Shown here in pieces: positions 25,473 through 33,718 of a stretch of 64,000 nucleotides of DNA. The DNA is from Pseudophaeobacter sp. (GTDB taxonomy: Bacteria; Pseudomonadota; Alphaproteobacteria; Rhodobacterales; Rhodobacteraceae), in contig JALUXC010000002.1 in NCBI GenBank assembly GCA_027019165.1, forward strand, positions 248,001-312,000, read 5' to 3'. Position 1 is the stretch's first letter; each line of letters starts with the position of its first letter. A program made the position numbers and the translations under genes. The notes beneath the pieces were generated by a model. It did not search any database and was not told the DNA's origin. It saw only the letters and a program-made list of their open reading frames with translations.

Positions 25473-26153
25473 TCAGGCGTCCGTGGACCGGTTGCGCAAG
25501 GCTGTCACAGAGGAAGCCAAGATCGCCGAGCCGCCTTCGGTTATCAAGACCACATCGCTGCCGACCATCTGGGTTTCTTTCACTTCGGTGTAGACCTCGG
25601 CCAGATCTGTCAGCAGAACATCATCGTTTCTGCGGCTTTCGATGGTGAAGGTGTAGCTTCCTTCCTCAACCGTATTGCCGTCCTTGTCTGTTCCGTCCCA
25701 GGAATAGGGTTCGGCCGAAACGGGCAAGGCAATACGGTTGACCTCTGTCCCGTCGGAATCCCGCACGATCATTGTCACCGTATCAGCTGTGGCTGCAGGG
25801 TTAGGAGAAACCACCACCGGAGACGTACCGTTGAAATAGCCAGGCGCAGACACACGCGCCTCCATACCAACCCAGCCAGACATGGCCGCCATATTGGACA
25901 GACCCAACTGGTTCTGCATCGCGATGAGGTTCTCGTTGCTTTGAACCTGTTGCTCAACCATCGAGAACTGCGCCAGTTGCGAGGCGTATTCAGTCGAATC
26001 AAGCGGCTCGAGCGGGTCCTGATAACGCGCTTGGGCCGTCAGCATCTTGAGGAAGGTTTCGAAATCAGAAGCCAGCCCCGATGCGCTCGTGCTCTTCACG
26101 CTGCTTGTTTGAGTCGTGGTTGCGGAGCCAGCCGCGCTTACTGCATCAGTCAT
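25473..26153 (-). CDS. flgD: Flagellar hook assembly (cap) protein FlgD
   Basis: 226 aa. The N-terminal FlgD signature DFETFLKMLTAQARYQDPLEPLDSTEYASQLAQFSMVEQ (residues about 30-68) is unmistakable. Then come a hook-cap fold with a FlgD_ig-type domain (about 110-180) and a C-terminal FlgD-Tudor-like part. Caps the growing hook so FlgE can polymerise. It starts 3 bp after fliK and forms the end of the fliK-flgD unit. Confidence 0.96.
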   Translation of the reverse strand: MTDAVSAAGSATTTQTSSVKSTSASGLASDFETFLKMLTAQARYQDPLEPLDSTEYASQLAQFSMVEQQVQSNENLIAMQNQLGLSNMAAMSGWVGMEARVSAPGYFNGTSPVVVSPNPAATADTVTMIVRDSDGTEVNRIALPVSAEPYSWDGTDKDGNTVEEGSYTFTIESRRNDDVLLTDLAEVYTEVKETQMVGSDVVLITEGGSAILASSVTALRNRSTDA

Positions 26154-26156
26154 TGT

Positions 26157-27851
26157 TTATACCCTCATGTCCACGCCGGTCGAACCCAGGCGAAGGTCTT
26201 GCATTGGTGTATCGGCAGCTTGTTCAGCAATTGCCATTTCGGAATCTGTCCCGGCGCCCCCAACGGAAGCTCCAGATCCACCGGTCAGCCCCTGCTCAGC
26301 CTGCCCCCCAAAAGAGGAATCACCGCTGCTGAATTCGAAAGAGATGTCCTGGAAACCCATTCGGCGGAATTCTTCGGCCAATTCGTTGATATGGCGCCTC
26401 ATCAGGTCGCCTGTTTCCGGCCGTTCGGTCTGGATGGTCATAACGATGCCCGTCTCACTGGTGGAAACACGCATTTTTACGCGCCCCAGTTCCTCGGGAT
26501 TGAGCGACACTTCCATGTTGCGCTCACCCTTTGCCGCAAAAGCTTCGGCCAATTGCGCTGCGATCATACGCGGGGTTTCTACCCGATGTGTCGCGCCGGG
26601 CTGGAAAACGGCCTCTGTCAATAGTTGCGACAATCCGGGCAGTTCTGCGGACAACGAGCTGTGGCTTGTCAGCGAATCGGCCAGCAATGATGCCGACTGA
26701 GATCCCTTGGCCATATCGGCCTGCAATGTCTGGGCCAAAGAAAGCGCTGCGTTTGCCGAAGCCATGGCCGCATTCGGGGCCGTGACACCAGCAGCGGCAG
26801 CGCTGGCTTTGGAGACAGCAGGAGCAACCTGCACCTCTCCCTCTCGCGTGCGGTACCGAGCTTGGCGCTTCTCTCCGGCTTCGGCCGTTTCAACCTGCAT
26901 CTGGAAAACCGATTGCGGCGCAGAGGCAGCGGTCGTATTCCCGGATGCCGGGGCGGCGCCCGGCGACGCTCCAACGCTCTGCTCACGCCCCTCAGCGGCG
27001 CGCTCCGAAGATGGGTTGGCCGTCTTCCCCTCACCTGCTTGTGCTTTGGCTTGCAGAGCAGCAGCTTCCGGGGAGGCCGCGCGGGAGGCTGCTGCGGCAG
27101 CTCCGGGTTCTGAGCGGGCCACCCCAGTTGCAGAACTCTCCGCCTGCGCAGAGCGCGCCGCCGTTTTGGTATCGTCTGCGTCCAACTGGCCATCGCTTTC
27201 GGTCTGCGCTGCAAGGGTCGCCTTCTTATCCTCAATGCCGACTTTAATGCCGACTTTTGCCGCCGCATCTGCTGGAACGGCCTGTCCGGAAAGCGTTGTC
27301 TTTGTTGCGGCTGCATTCCCTTCGTCGACTGCAGGCGTCGGCACGGGGCCGCCCTTGGCCATCTCAGCTTCACCTTCTGCCTCACCGGGCTGCGTTGCAT
27401 GAGAGGTCACACTTTTGGGTGCATGCTGATGGATTTGTCCGACCATCTCTCCACGTGTTTGCGACGTGGCAGAATTCAAAGCCGCATGCGCCTGGATCGG
27501 CGCATTCGCAGCTTCCGCGGCAAGTTCGCCCCCATCAGCCGCGGCCTGTTGGTCCGTCGAATCCGCAGCGCTATCTGCAGCGCTATCTGCTGACTCGAAG
27601 GTCAAACCACCAGCTTGTCCCTCCGAGGTACTGTCGGCGGGACTCTGAGACGTATTGTTTGATTGCGATTGCGCTCCATCTGCGGAGCGGGGCGCTTCCG
27701 CCTCAGGCTTTTTCCGTGCATCCTCCACATGATCAGCAAAGGATCGTTCCTTTGCTGCATCTGAAGACGACTTGGACGAATCCTGCGCCGGTGAGGCCTT
27801 GGTCCCTTGGGCTCCGCCGAGGGCCTGGCCGATGAGTGATGTGCTGTGCAT
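26157..27851 (-). CDS. fliK: Flagellar hook-length control protein FliK
   Basis: 564 aa. Residues 1-400 are an Ala/Ser/Gln/Glu-rich, low-complexity ruler region. The C-terminal Flg_hook domain (about 450-530) contains LSLNPEELGRVKMRVSTSE and TGDLMRRHINELAEEFRRMGF. It measures the hook and switches FlhB from hook to filament export. The ruler region contains two perfect 12-bp tandem duplications (27234-27257 and 27565-27588). Divergent from flgJ. Confidence 0.95.
   Translation of the reverse strand: MHSTSLIGQALGGAQGTKASPAQDSSKSSSDAAKERSFADHVEDARKKPEAEAPRSADGAQSQSNNTSQSPADSTSEGQAGGLTFESADSAADSAADSTDQQAAADGGELAAEAANAPIQAHAALNSATSQTRGEMVGQIHQHAPKSVTSHATQPGEAEGEAEMAKGGPVPTPAVDEGNAAATKTTLSGQAVPADAAAKVGIKVGIEDKKATLAAQTESDGQLDADDTKTAARSAQAESSATGVARSEPGAAAAASRAASPEAAALQAKAQAGEGKTANPSSERAAEGREQSVGASPGAAPASGNTTAASAPQSVFQMQVETAEAGEKRQARYRTREGEVQVAPAVSKASAAAAGVTAPNAAMASANAALSLAQTLQADMAKGSQSASLLADSLTSHSSLSAELPGLSQLLTEAVFQPGATHRVETPRMIAAQLAEAFAAKGERNMEVSLNPEELGRVKMRVSTSETGIVMTIQTERPETGDLMRRHINELAEEFRRMGFQDISFEFSSGDSSFGGQAEQGLTGGSGASVGGAGTDSEMAIAEQAADTPMQDLRLGSTGVDMRV
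27234..27257. repeat. 12-bp perfect tandem duplication in fliK
   Basis: AATGCCGACTTT occurs twice head to tail, coding for the repeated KVGI in FliK. In frame, so length changes by four residues per copy. Confidence 0.8.
27565..27588. repeat. 12-bp perfect tandem duplication in fliK
   Basis: GCAGCGCTATCT occurs twice head to tail, coding for repeated SAAD in FliK. It lies in the ruler region and keeps the frame. Confidence 0.8.
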
Positions 27852-27899
27852 GGGCTTCCAGACGTTCTATCTCGATGCAACCGGTCTACAGCAAAGCGG

Positions 27900-27914
27900 T
27901 TACGGCAATTTTAA
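27900..27914. promoter_or_regulatory. Candidate CtrA site (TTAC-N7-TTAA) between fliK and flgJ
   Basis: TTACGGCAATTTTAA followed by C, one mismatch to TTAA-N7-TTAA. It lies 49 bp upstream of fliK and 65 bp upstream of flgJ, so it could serve both divergent units. Individually weak. Confidence 0.35.
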
Positions 27915-27978
27915 CCGGTTCTGTCGCAGTCTCTGAAAAATCGAAGCAATTCGAAACTTCTTTCCAGTCGAGGCCAAA

Positions 27979-28293
27979 ATGCCGGATCCAATTCAAATCA
28001 CCCAACTGACACCGCTTTCGAAATCATCTTCGAAAACGGCACCACACCCCACCGCTGAAGACCCGCTTCGCAAGGCGGCCATTGACCTAGAGGCTTCATT
28101 TCTTACGGAAATGTTGAAATCGGCAGGGCTTGGAAAGTCACGGGAAGGCTTTGGCAGCGGCGGCGCCGGAGAAGATCAGTTTTCGAGTTTTCTGGTTCGC
28201 GCCCAAGCCGAGCAAATTGCAAAGGCAGGCGGTATTGGCCTGGCCGAATCACTCTACCACGCTCTGAAGGAGACACAGAATGACAACCCCTGA
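27979..28293 (+). CDS. flgJ: Rod-binding protein (FlgJ N-terminal domain type)
   Basis: 104 aa. Only the rod-binding half is present (LRKAAIDLEASFLTEMLKSAGLGK, then FSSFLVRAQAEQIAKAGGIGLAESLYHAL). No muramidase domain, as is usual in alphaproteobacteria, which recruit a separate lytic enzyme. Helps rod assembly in the periplasm. The next gene overlaps its end by 14 bp. Confidence 0.9.
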   Translation: MPDPIQITQLTPLSKSSSKTAPHPTAEDPLRKAAIDLEASFLTEMLKSAGLGKSREGFGSGGAGEDQFSSFLVRAQAEQIAKAGGIGLAESLYHALKETQNDNP

Positions 28294-28639
28294 TCCACAA
28301 ACCTACATCGATGATCTGGACCGAATCCTGGATGAGGAACGTGCGGCCCTGATGGAAGGAGATCTGGCAAAGCTGGAAACGATCCTTTCCCGCAAAGAAG
28401 ACGCCATCGATCAGCTCAATGCGATCTCTGATCTGGAACGCGACACACTTGCGAAGGTTCAAAGCAAGGTCATTCGCAATCAGGACATGCTTGAAAGCGC
28501 CATGAACGGAATTCGCTCGATTGCTGCCCGCATGGCCGAACTGCGCCGTGTGCGTAAAGGGCTGGACGTCTACGATAGCACTGGCCGCAAAACCCGCTAT
28601 GGCACCCGTCTGGACAAGAAGCTGGAGAAGCGCGCTTAA
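28280..28639 (+). CDS. FlgN-family flagellar export chaperone
   Basis: 119 aa, helical throughout: TYIDDLDRILDEERAALMEGDLAKLETILSRKEDAIDQL fits the FlgN N-terminal helix pair, and the C-terminus is basic (KTRYGTRLDKKLEKRA). FlgN binds the hook-filament junction proteins FlgK and FlgL before export. The family call rests on length, coiled-coil pattern and position after flgJ, so it is somewhat less certain than its neighbours. Confidence 0.75.
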   Translation: MTTPDPQTYIDDLDRILDEERAALMEGDLAKLETILSRKEDAIDQLNAISDLERDTLAKVQSKVIRNQDMLESAMNGIRSIAARMAELRRVRKGLDVYDSTGRKTRYGTRLDKKLEKRA

Positions 28640-28684
28640 GCCAATGCAATTTAGGGAAAATTCTACAGATTGGAATTTGGCTCA

Positions 28685-28699
28685 TTAGCACTCCCTTAG
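28685..28699. promoter_or_regulatory. Possible degenerate CtrA-like site upstream of flagellin
   Basis: TTAGCACTCCCTTAG, spacing as in CtrA boxes but with one mismatch in each half. 155 bp upstream of the flagellin start. Weak on its own. Confidence 0.2.
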
Positions 28700-28793
28700 C
28701 AAATATCGCGGCAAAGTCACCTTGCATCTCGGAAACACGAGGTGGCGCGAAAACCGCTCGGTTGAACGCATTGTCAGAAAGACGTCAGAGAGC

Positions 28794-28833
28794 GCCCTTC
28801 GGGGCAGGGAAAATCAGAGACCAAAATGTCTCT
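28794..28833 (+). promoter_or_regulatory. Two hairpins in the flagellin 5' leader (candidate FlbT target)
   Basis: Hairpin 1: GCCC-TTCG-GGGC (28794-28805), a UUCG tetraloop. Hairpin 2: AGAGAC (28816-28821), loop CAAAAT, GTCTCT (28828-28833), ending about 20 bases before the start codon and just upstream of AAAGGAA. In Caulobacter FlbT binds the flagellin leader and FlaF is needed for its translation; here both genes follow directly. The link to these hairpins is inference. Confidence 0.4.
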
Positions 28834-28853
28834 TCGCTAAAGGAATACAAGCT

Positions 28854-29678
28854 ATGACCAGCATTCTGACCAACAACGGCGCAATGGTTGCGCTGCAGAC
28901 CCTGAAAACCATCAACAACAACCTGGAAAACACCCAGAACGCGATCTCCACCGGTAAAGAGATTGCAACCGCCAAAGACAACTCGGCAATCTGGGCGATC
29001 TCCAAGGTTATGGAATCGGACGTCTCCGGCTTTAACGCCGTGTCCGACTCTCTGGCGCTGGGTGAATCCACTGTCGCAGTTGCACTTGCCGGTGCAGAAC
29101 AGATCACTGACCTCCTGAAAGAGATGAAGGAAAAAGTGGTTGCAGCAACCGGTGAGAACGTGGACAACGCCAAGCTCGACGCAGACGTTACCGAGCTGAA
29201 GAACCAGATCACCTCCATCATCTCCGCTTCGCAGTTCAACGGTGCAAACCTGCTGAACAGCGAAGGTGGCGACATGACTGTTCTGTCCTCGCTGGATCGC
29301 GACTCCGCCGGTGACATTTCGTCGTCCAACATCACAGTTGCATCGGTGAACTTCGAATCCAATCTGGACCTGACCCAGGTTCGCGTGTCGACCTCGGCAC
29401 TCGCCGATGCCTCGATCAGCGAAATCGAACTTCTGATCCAGACTGCTGTTGATGGTGCGGCCGCACTGGGTGCCTCCGCTAAGCGGATCGAAAAGCAGTC
29501 CGATTTCGTATCGAAAGTGACCGACGCGATGAAGAGCGGTATCGGTTCGCTGGTGGATACAGATATGGAAGAAGCATCTGCGCGATTGAAGGCTCTACAG
29601 ACGCAGCAGCAGCTCGGCGTACAGGCGCTATCAATCGCGAACTCAGCACCGCAGACTCTGCAGCAGCTGTTCCGATAA
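28854..29678 (+). CDS. fliC: Flagellin
   Basis: 274 aa from the ATG at MTSILTNNGAMVALQTL (RBS AAAGGAA). The N-terminal D0/D1 helix (NNNLENTQNAISTGKEIATAKDNSAIW) and the C-terminal helix (EASARLKALQTQQQLGVQALSIANSAPQTLQQLF) are both complete. The central variable region is short, giving a small flagellin typical of the Rhodobacteraceae. Exported through the flagellar type III apparatus to form the filament. Single copy in this window. A GC hairpin follows the stop. Confidence 0.97.
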   Translation: MTSILTNNGAMVALQTLKTINNNLENTQNAISTGKEIATAKDNSAIWAISKVMESDVSGFNAVSDSLALGESTVAVALAGAEQITDLLKEMKEKVVAATGENVDNAKLDADVTELKNQITSIISASQFNGANLLNSEGGDMTVLSSLDRDSAGDISSSNITVASVNFESNLDLTQVRVSTSALADASISEIELLIQTAVDGAAALGASAKRIEKQSDFVSKVTDAMKSGIGSLVDTDMEEASARLKALQTQQQLGVQALSIANSAPQTLQQLFR

Positions 29679-29688
29679 ACAGCCTGAT

Positions 29689-29713
29689 CTGGGGCGCGCT
29701 TGGCGTGCCCCAG
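29689..29713 (+). terminator. Stem-loop after flagellin gene
   Basis: CTGGGGC (29689-29695) pairs with GCCCCAG (29707-29713), with further pairing inside the loop. The following TCATCTATC is only partly T-rich, so it may act as a leaky terminator or stabiliser of the flagellin mRNA. Confidence 0.55.
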
Positions 29714-29760
29714 TCATCTATCCTCAGAGAACCTGAAGAAATAGTACGTTAGGAAAACAC

Positions 29761-30132
29761 GTGAATGCCCTTCTGAATGCGAAGCGCGCCTATTCTGCGG
29801 CAAAAGCCCCGACACGCACACCGAAAGACCTGGAGTTCGAGGCAATCGCTCGGATTACGCACCGCATGATCCGCGCATCAAAACAAGGACCAGAGGGTTT
29901 TACTGCACTTGCCGAAGCTCTGAATGACAACCGCAAACTGTGGCAGATCTTTCAAACAGATGTCGTCAGTTCGGAAAACGGGCTTCCCGAAGATCTCAAG
30001 GAGCAGATCCTCTACCTCGCGGCGTTCACAACCCAGTACACCAGCCGGATACTCGCCCGCAAAGCGGGAGTCGGCCCCCTGGTAGAAATCAATACGGCCA
30101 TCATGCGTGGCCTGCGCAGCGGAGCATCCTGA
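29761..30132 (+). CDS. flaF: Flagellar biosynthesis regulator FlaF
   Basis: 123 aa, GTG start with TTAGGAAA upstream. FlaF pattern: ALLNAKRAYSAAKAPTRTPKDLEFEAIARITHRM at the N-terminus and LWQIFQTDVVSSENGLPEDLKEQILYLAAFTTQYT in the middle. In Caulobacter FlaF promotes flagellin synthesis and export, opposing FlbT. Lies between flagellin and flbT, in the canonical alphaproteobacterial order. Confidence 0.93.
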   Translation: MNALLNAKRAYSAAKAPTRTPKDLEFEAIARITHRMIRASKQGPEGFTALAEALNDNRKLWQIFQTDVVSSENGLPEDLKEQILYLAAFTTQYTSRILARKAGVGPLVEINTAIMRGLRSGAS

Positions 30133-30134
30133 AC

Positions 30135-30539
30135 ATGAGCGGTCTGGTCCTTAAACTTGCCCCAAAAGAACGCGTCCTTGTGAATGGCGCGGTTATTGAA
30201 AACGGAGATCGACGCAGCCGTCTCTCCATCGTTACACCTGACGCGAACATCTTGCGTCTGCGTGATGCAATCCACCCCGAAGAAGCCAATACGCCGGTAC
30301 GGCGTGTCTGCTATGCAGCGCAACTGGTACTCTCAGGCGATGTGGACCCTGAAGAAGATCGCCTGCCCATGCTGCGGCGTATCGAAGAGCTGAGCCAGGT
30401 CTTTACGGATCCTGACAGTCGAGCCGCCCTGGCCGAGGCCACCGACTCGCTCCTGAGCAACAATCATTATCGCTGCCTGAAGGCTCTGCGGGCCCTGTTG
30501 CCACGCGAAGAACGCCTGATGGCAATTCGCCCGTCATGA
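30135..30539 (+). CDS. flbT: Flagellin mRNA regulator FlbT
   Basis: 134 aa, ATG two bases after the flaF stop. FlbT hallmarks: LVLKLAPKERVLVNGAVIENGDRRSRL and ILRLRDAIHPEEANTPVRRVCYAAQL. In Caulobacter the protein binds the flagellin transcript leader and blocks translation until the hook is complete. Overlaps the next start by 4 bp (ATGA). Confidence 0.95.
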   Translation: MSGLVLKLAPKERVLVNGAVIENGDRRSRLSIVTPDANILRLRDAIHPEEANTPVRRVCYAAQLVLSGDVDPEEDRLPMLRRIEELSQVFTDPDSRAALAEATDSLLSNNHYRCLKALRALLPREERLMAIRPS

Positions 30540-31348
30540 TCCTCTATCAGCCGATCATACCCACCGATGGCATTGCAGGATGGAAATTCCTGCAATCGAC
30601 CTATGACAAGCAGTTCGATACCTTTTCCAAGGATCCTGTTCTGTCTCGGGAAAGCGATTACTTCCTTGAGAACATCGGCAAGGTCGAAACGGCGGCTGAC
30701 CTGGTCAAGGACACCCGACTACTGGGTATCGCCCTCGGCGCCTTTGGCCTGGATGATCAGCTCCCAATGAAGGCCCTCGTTCAGCGTGTGTTGGAAGACG
30801 GCTCGTCGGCAGACGATGCCCTTGCAAACAAGCTTGGTGATGATCGCTGGGTTGCCTTCACTGAGGCCTTTGGCTTTGGGCCCGGAGAGTCGGTCAAAAC
30901 CAAATCGGCCAAGGACATGGAAAACATTGTTTTCTCGAACAAGACACAATCGTTCGAGGCTGCGGTTGGTCAGCAGGATGAATCCATGCGGATCGCGTTG
31001 TTTGCCCAACGGGAACTGGTCAATATCGCAACTGACGTCAACGAAGATGGCGAACCGACTTCGGTCAATACCAAATGGTTCAACGTGATCGGTCAGCCGG
31101 CCCTTCAACAGATGTTCCAGACAGCGTTGAACCTGCCAAGCAATTTCATCCAGCTGGACATCGACCAGCAGCTGGGAATCTACAAGGATCGCGCTCAGCG
31201 TTTCCTGGGAACGGATGACCTCAGCGTCTACGCCGACCCCGAAAAGATGGAAGAGCTGACAACACGTTATCTTGCTCAGGCACGGCTTGCAGACTTTCAA
31301 GCCTCGCAATCGAGCGCATCAACTGCACTGATGCTTCTGATGCAATAA
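30536..31348 (+). CDS. DUF1217 flagellar-cluster protein
   Basis: 270 aa, coupled to flbT by ATGA. DUF1217 pattern: GWKFLQSTYDKQFDTFSKDPVLSRESDYFLENIGKVETAADLVKD, then LLGIALGAFGLDD. These proteins occur in alphaproteobacterial flagellar clusters next to flbT or flgF. Function not established; no signal peptide or TM is seen, so cytosolic or exported by the flagellar system. Followed by a strong terminator. Confidence 0.85.
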   Translation: MILYQPIIPTDGIAGWKFLQSTYDKQFDTFSKDPVLSRESDYFLENIGKVETAADLVKDTRLLGIALGAFGLDDQLPMKALVQRVLEDGSSADDALANKLGDDRWVAFTEAFGFGPGESVKTKSAKDMENIVFSNKTQSFEAAVGQQDESMRIALFAQRELVNIATDVNEDGEPTSVNTKWFNVIGQPALQQMFQTALNLPSNFIQLDIDQQLGIYKDRAQRFLGTDDLSVYADPEKMEELTTRYLAQARLADFQASQSSASTALMLLMQ

Positions 31349-31375
31349 CTGGTGAGATCGCTCCCCAAAACCAAA

Positions 31376-31408
31376 AAACGCCTGCCGGATTGCTCCGGCA
31401 GGCGTTTT
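31376..31408. terminator. Bidirectional terminator between the DUF1217 gene and fliI
   Basis: AAACGCCTGCCGGA (31376-31389) pairs with TCCGGCAGGCGTTT (31394-31407), with A-tract and T-tract flanks. Both converging units (the flagellin group on +, fliI on -) can end here. Confidence 0.88.
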
Positions 31409-31476
31409 CTTTGTTTCCAAGTGACGTACCCAGCGCCGCCGGATCCCACTTGGAAGGCCGGTTCTCGGGCCATTGG

Positions 31477-32805
31477 TTACCGTCCGGCAGCCGCGCGGCG
31501 CAGGAGGAGTTTCAATCGGTCAAAGCTGCCCTGCACCCCACCGGTTTCATCTCGCCCGAAGAAACCATCCAACTCGGGCCAGAGCTTCACAGCTGTATCC
31601 AGCACCGGGTCAGTGCCTTCGGAATAGAGCCCGGCACGAATCATCACCTCGGACTGTTCGTAAGACCCCAGATACTTGCGCACTTCCAAGATCAGGTCAT
31701 TTTCTTCCTTGCTGGCCGCCGCAGGCAAACTGCGCGAGACGGATCGTGACACGTCAATCGCCGGGAAACGGCCTCGCTCTGCGATTTCGCGGTTAAGCAC
31801 GATGTGCCCATCCAGAACCCCCCGCAGGATGTCTGCAATGGGTTCATCCATGTCAGATCCTGCCACCAGAACACTGAAAACCGCCGTAATGTCCCCTTGT
31901 TCGCCAGAGCCGGGCCCTGCGCGTTCGCACATCCCCGTGATCAGAGGCGTCACCGAAGGAGGGAAACCGCGCAAGGCAGGCGCTTCCCCGGAAGCGGCAG
32001 AGATTTCGCGGTGGGCCTCGGCAAAACGGGTCACCGAGTCCGCCAGAAGAAGAACGTTTTTGCCTTGATCTCGGAAGTGTTCCGCAATCGTCATCGCGGC
32101 CCAGGCACAGCGGCGGCGCACCAGCGGAGACTGGTCAGAAGTTGCCGCAACGACAACGGATCGACGCATGCCTTCCGGTCCCAAAACCTGTTCGACAAAG
32201 TGGTTCACCTCGCGCCCACGCTCACCAATCAGCGCCATGACGACCACATCGGCTTCCATATTTTGCGCAAGTTTTGCCAGAAGTGTCGATTTACCAACAC
32301 CTGAGCCAGCAAATAGGCCGATCCGCTGTCCACGCACCACCGGGAGAATCGTGTTGAGAACCGACAATCCCGTGTTCAGACGTTCGCCCATATGGCGACG
32401 CCCCGCGGCCTTGGGAGGGGCAGACATGATGTCCCGCGCCTTTTCACCGCGCAAAAGGGGTCGCCCGTCCAGCGGTTCTCCGAAGGGGTCAATGACCCGT
32501 CCAATCCAGTTGTCGCCCGGGGCAAAATCAGGCGCTGAGTAAAGAAAAACCGGATCTCCTATGGCGACACGATCCGGAGCCTTATCAGACAACATACTGA
32601 TTTTATTTGTATAAATTTTTAACACTTCGCCATGCAGCTCATCCTTGGGGCCACGCCGCAGAACCAGCCGGTCCCCGATGCGGGCCACACTCTGAAGGCC
32701 GGAAATTTCTATTTCCCCACCGGCGATTCCGATCACCCGCCCCATGGGGGTTGCCAGCCGCTTGCTCGCGATTTCTTCGGTCATTGCTTTGAGCTCAGCA
32801 ATCAT
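31477..32805 (-). CDS. fliI: Flagellar export ATPase FliI
   Basis: 442 aa from the ATG at MIAELKAMTEE (the ORF extends 63 codons more over the flgB promoter). Walker A AGSGVGKSTLLAKLA at about residue 167; the F1-ATPase beta-like core has VVMALIGERGREVNHF and LLLADSVTRFAEAHRE. Powers and sorts flagellar type III export with FliH and FliJ. Divergent from flgB, 88 bp between starts. Confidence 0.97.
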   Translation of the reverse strand: MIAELKAMTEEIASKRLATPMGRVIGIAGGEIEISGLQSVARIGDRLVLRRGPKDELHGEVLKIYTNKISMLSDKAPDRVAIGDPVFLYSAPDFAPGDNWIGRVIDPFGEPLDGRPLLRGEKARDIMSAPPKAAGRRHMGERLNTGLSVLNTILPVVRGQRIGLFAGSGVGKSTLLAKLAQNMEADVVVMALIGERGREVNHFVEQVLGPEGMRRSVVVAATSDQSPLVRRRCAWAAMTIAEHFRDQGKNVLLLADSVTRFAEAHREISAASGEAPALRGFPPSVTPLITGMCERAGPGSGEQGDITAVFSVLVAGSDMDEPIADILRGVLDGHIVLNREIAERGRFPAIDVSRSVSRSLPAAASKEENDLILEVRKYLGSYEQSEVMIRAGLYSEGTDPVLDTAVKLWPELDGFFGRDETGGVQGSFDRLKLLLRRAAAGR

Positions 32806-32855
32806 GGTCGAGACCTCCAATTGTTTCCCGCAAACAGTTTTTAAAGGAATCGGGG

Positions 32856-32870
32856 TTAAGCCTTGATTGA
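32856..32870. promoter_or_regulatory. Candidate CtrA site (TTAA-N7-TTGA) between fliI and flgB
   Basis: TTAAGCCTTGATTGA, one mismatch to TTAA-N7-TTAA, in the 88-bp divergent fliI/flgB region. It sits close to the flgB start (GTG at 32894), as CtrA sites do near -35. Confidence 0.35.
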
Positions 32871-32893
32871 AATCGATCGAGGGAGAAGCCCCG

Positions 32894-33283
32894 GTGTTTA
32901 CGGAACTGAATGTTTTCAAGATTGCATATGCTATGGCGTCCCATGCCGGGAAGCGCCAGGCACTGGTGTCGCAGAATATCGCGAATGCGGACACCCCTGG
33001 CTATCACGCCAAGGACATTAAACCCTTCAAGGAAGTCTACGCAGCCAATGCGCGCCCTGGTGACATGGTTGCCAGCCGCGCCTCCCATCTGAACGGCACA
33101 TCCGGGGTCGGGATGGATTGGGCTGTGACCGAGACGGATGCTGGATCCGACCCCAACGACAACTCCGTTTCGATTGAAACAGAGCTGCTGAAAAGCGTTG
33201 AGACCAAGCGCCAGCATGATCGCGCAATGGCGATCTACAAGTCTTCGATGAACATCCTGCACGCCAGTATTCGGCGCAACTAA
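32894..33283 (+). CDS. flgB: Flagellar proximal rod protein FlgB
   Basis: 129 aa from the GTG at VFTELNVFK (GGGAG 9 bases upstream); the ORF start at 32867 has no such site. The rod signature is LVSQNIANADTPGYHAKDI; the C-terminal helix is ELLKSVETKRQHDRAMAIYKSSMNIL. First gene of a long + strand unit, flgB-flgC-fliE-fliQ-flgF-flgG-flgA-flgH-fliL-like, that ends at the terminator near 37513. Confidence 0.95.
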   Translation: MFTELNVFKIAYAMASHAGKRQALVSQNIANADTPGYHAKDIKPFKEVYAANARPGDMVASRASHLNGTSGVGMDWAVTETDAGSDPNDNSVSIETELLKSVETKRQHDRAMAIYKSSMNILHASIRRN

Positions 33284-33297
33284 AGGGGAGATGAGCC

Positions 33298-33690
33298 ATG
33301 AGTGAGTTTTCCAAAGCCCTAAGCGTAACGGCAAGCGGAATGAAAGCCCAAGCGGCGCGCCTGCGCCATGTGTCCGAGAATATCTCGAACGCCGATACAC
33401 CCGGCTATCGCCGCAAGACTGTGCCCTTCGAAGCGATTCGCGATCTCAACACGGACGTGGAAAGCGTCAGGACGGGTCGCGTGACGCTCGATCGCAGCGA
33501 CCTAGAGAAAGTCTATGATCCGTCGCACCCGCTGGCCGATGAGAGCGGCCACTATCAAGGCTCCAACGTGGACCTGATGATCGAGATCGCAGACGCCCGC
33601 GAAGCCCAGCGCAGCTATGAGGCAAACCTCAAGATGTTTGACCAGACCCGTCAGATGTCCGCATCGCTGATGGATTTGCTGAAACGATAA
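33298..33690 (+). CDS. flgC: Flagellar proximal rod protein FlgC
   Basis: 130 aa, 14 bp after flgB with GGGGAG before the ATG. ARLRHVSENISNADTPGYRRKTVPF and the C-terminal rod motif ANLKMFDQTRQMSASLMDLL identify it. Rod protein of the periplasmic axial structure. Confidence 0.96.
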   Translation: MSEFSKALSVTASGMKAQAARLRHVSENISNADTPGYRRKTVPFEAIRDLNTDVESVRTGRVTLDRSDLEKVYDPSHPLADESGHYQGSNVDLMIEIADAREAQRSYEANLKMFDQTRQMSASLMDLLKR

Positions 33691-33718
33691 CGCAACACTT
33701 TGAACCAGGAGATCCAGA

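Noticed and set aside
28743-28758. Sigma-54-like -24/-12 sequence TGGCGCGAAAACCGCT before flagellin
   Set aside because: GG and GC are correctly spaced, but the -12 TT is CC and the -24 A is G. CtrA-type control fits this cluster better; kept only as a remote option.
32856-32870. Treating every TTAA-N7-TTAA-like site as proven CtrA binding
   Set aside because: One-mismatch sites are expected several times per window by chance, so only the two perfect boxes are given moderate confidence.
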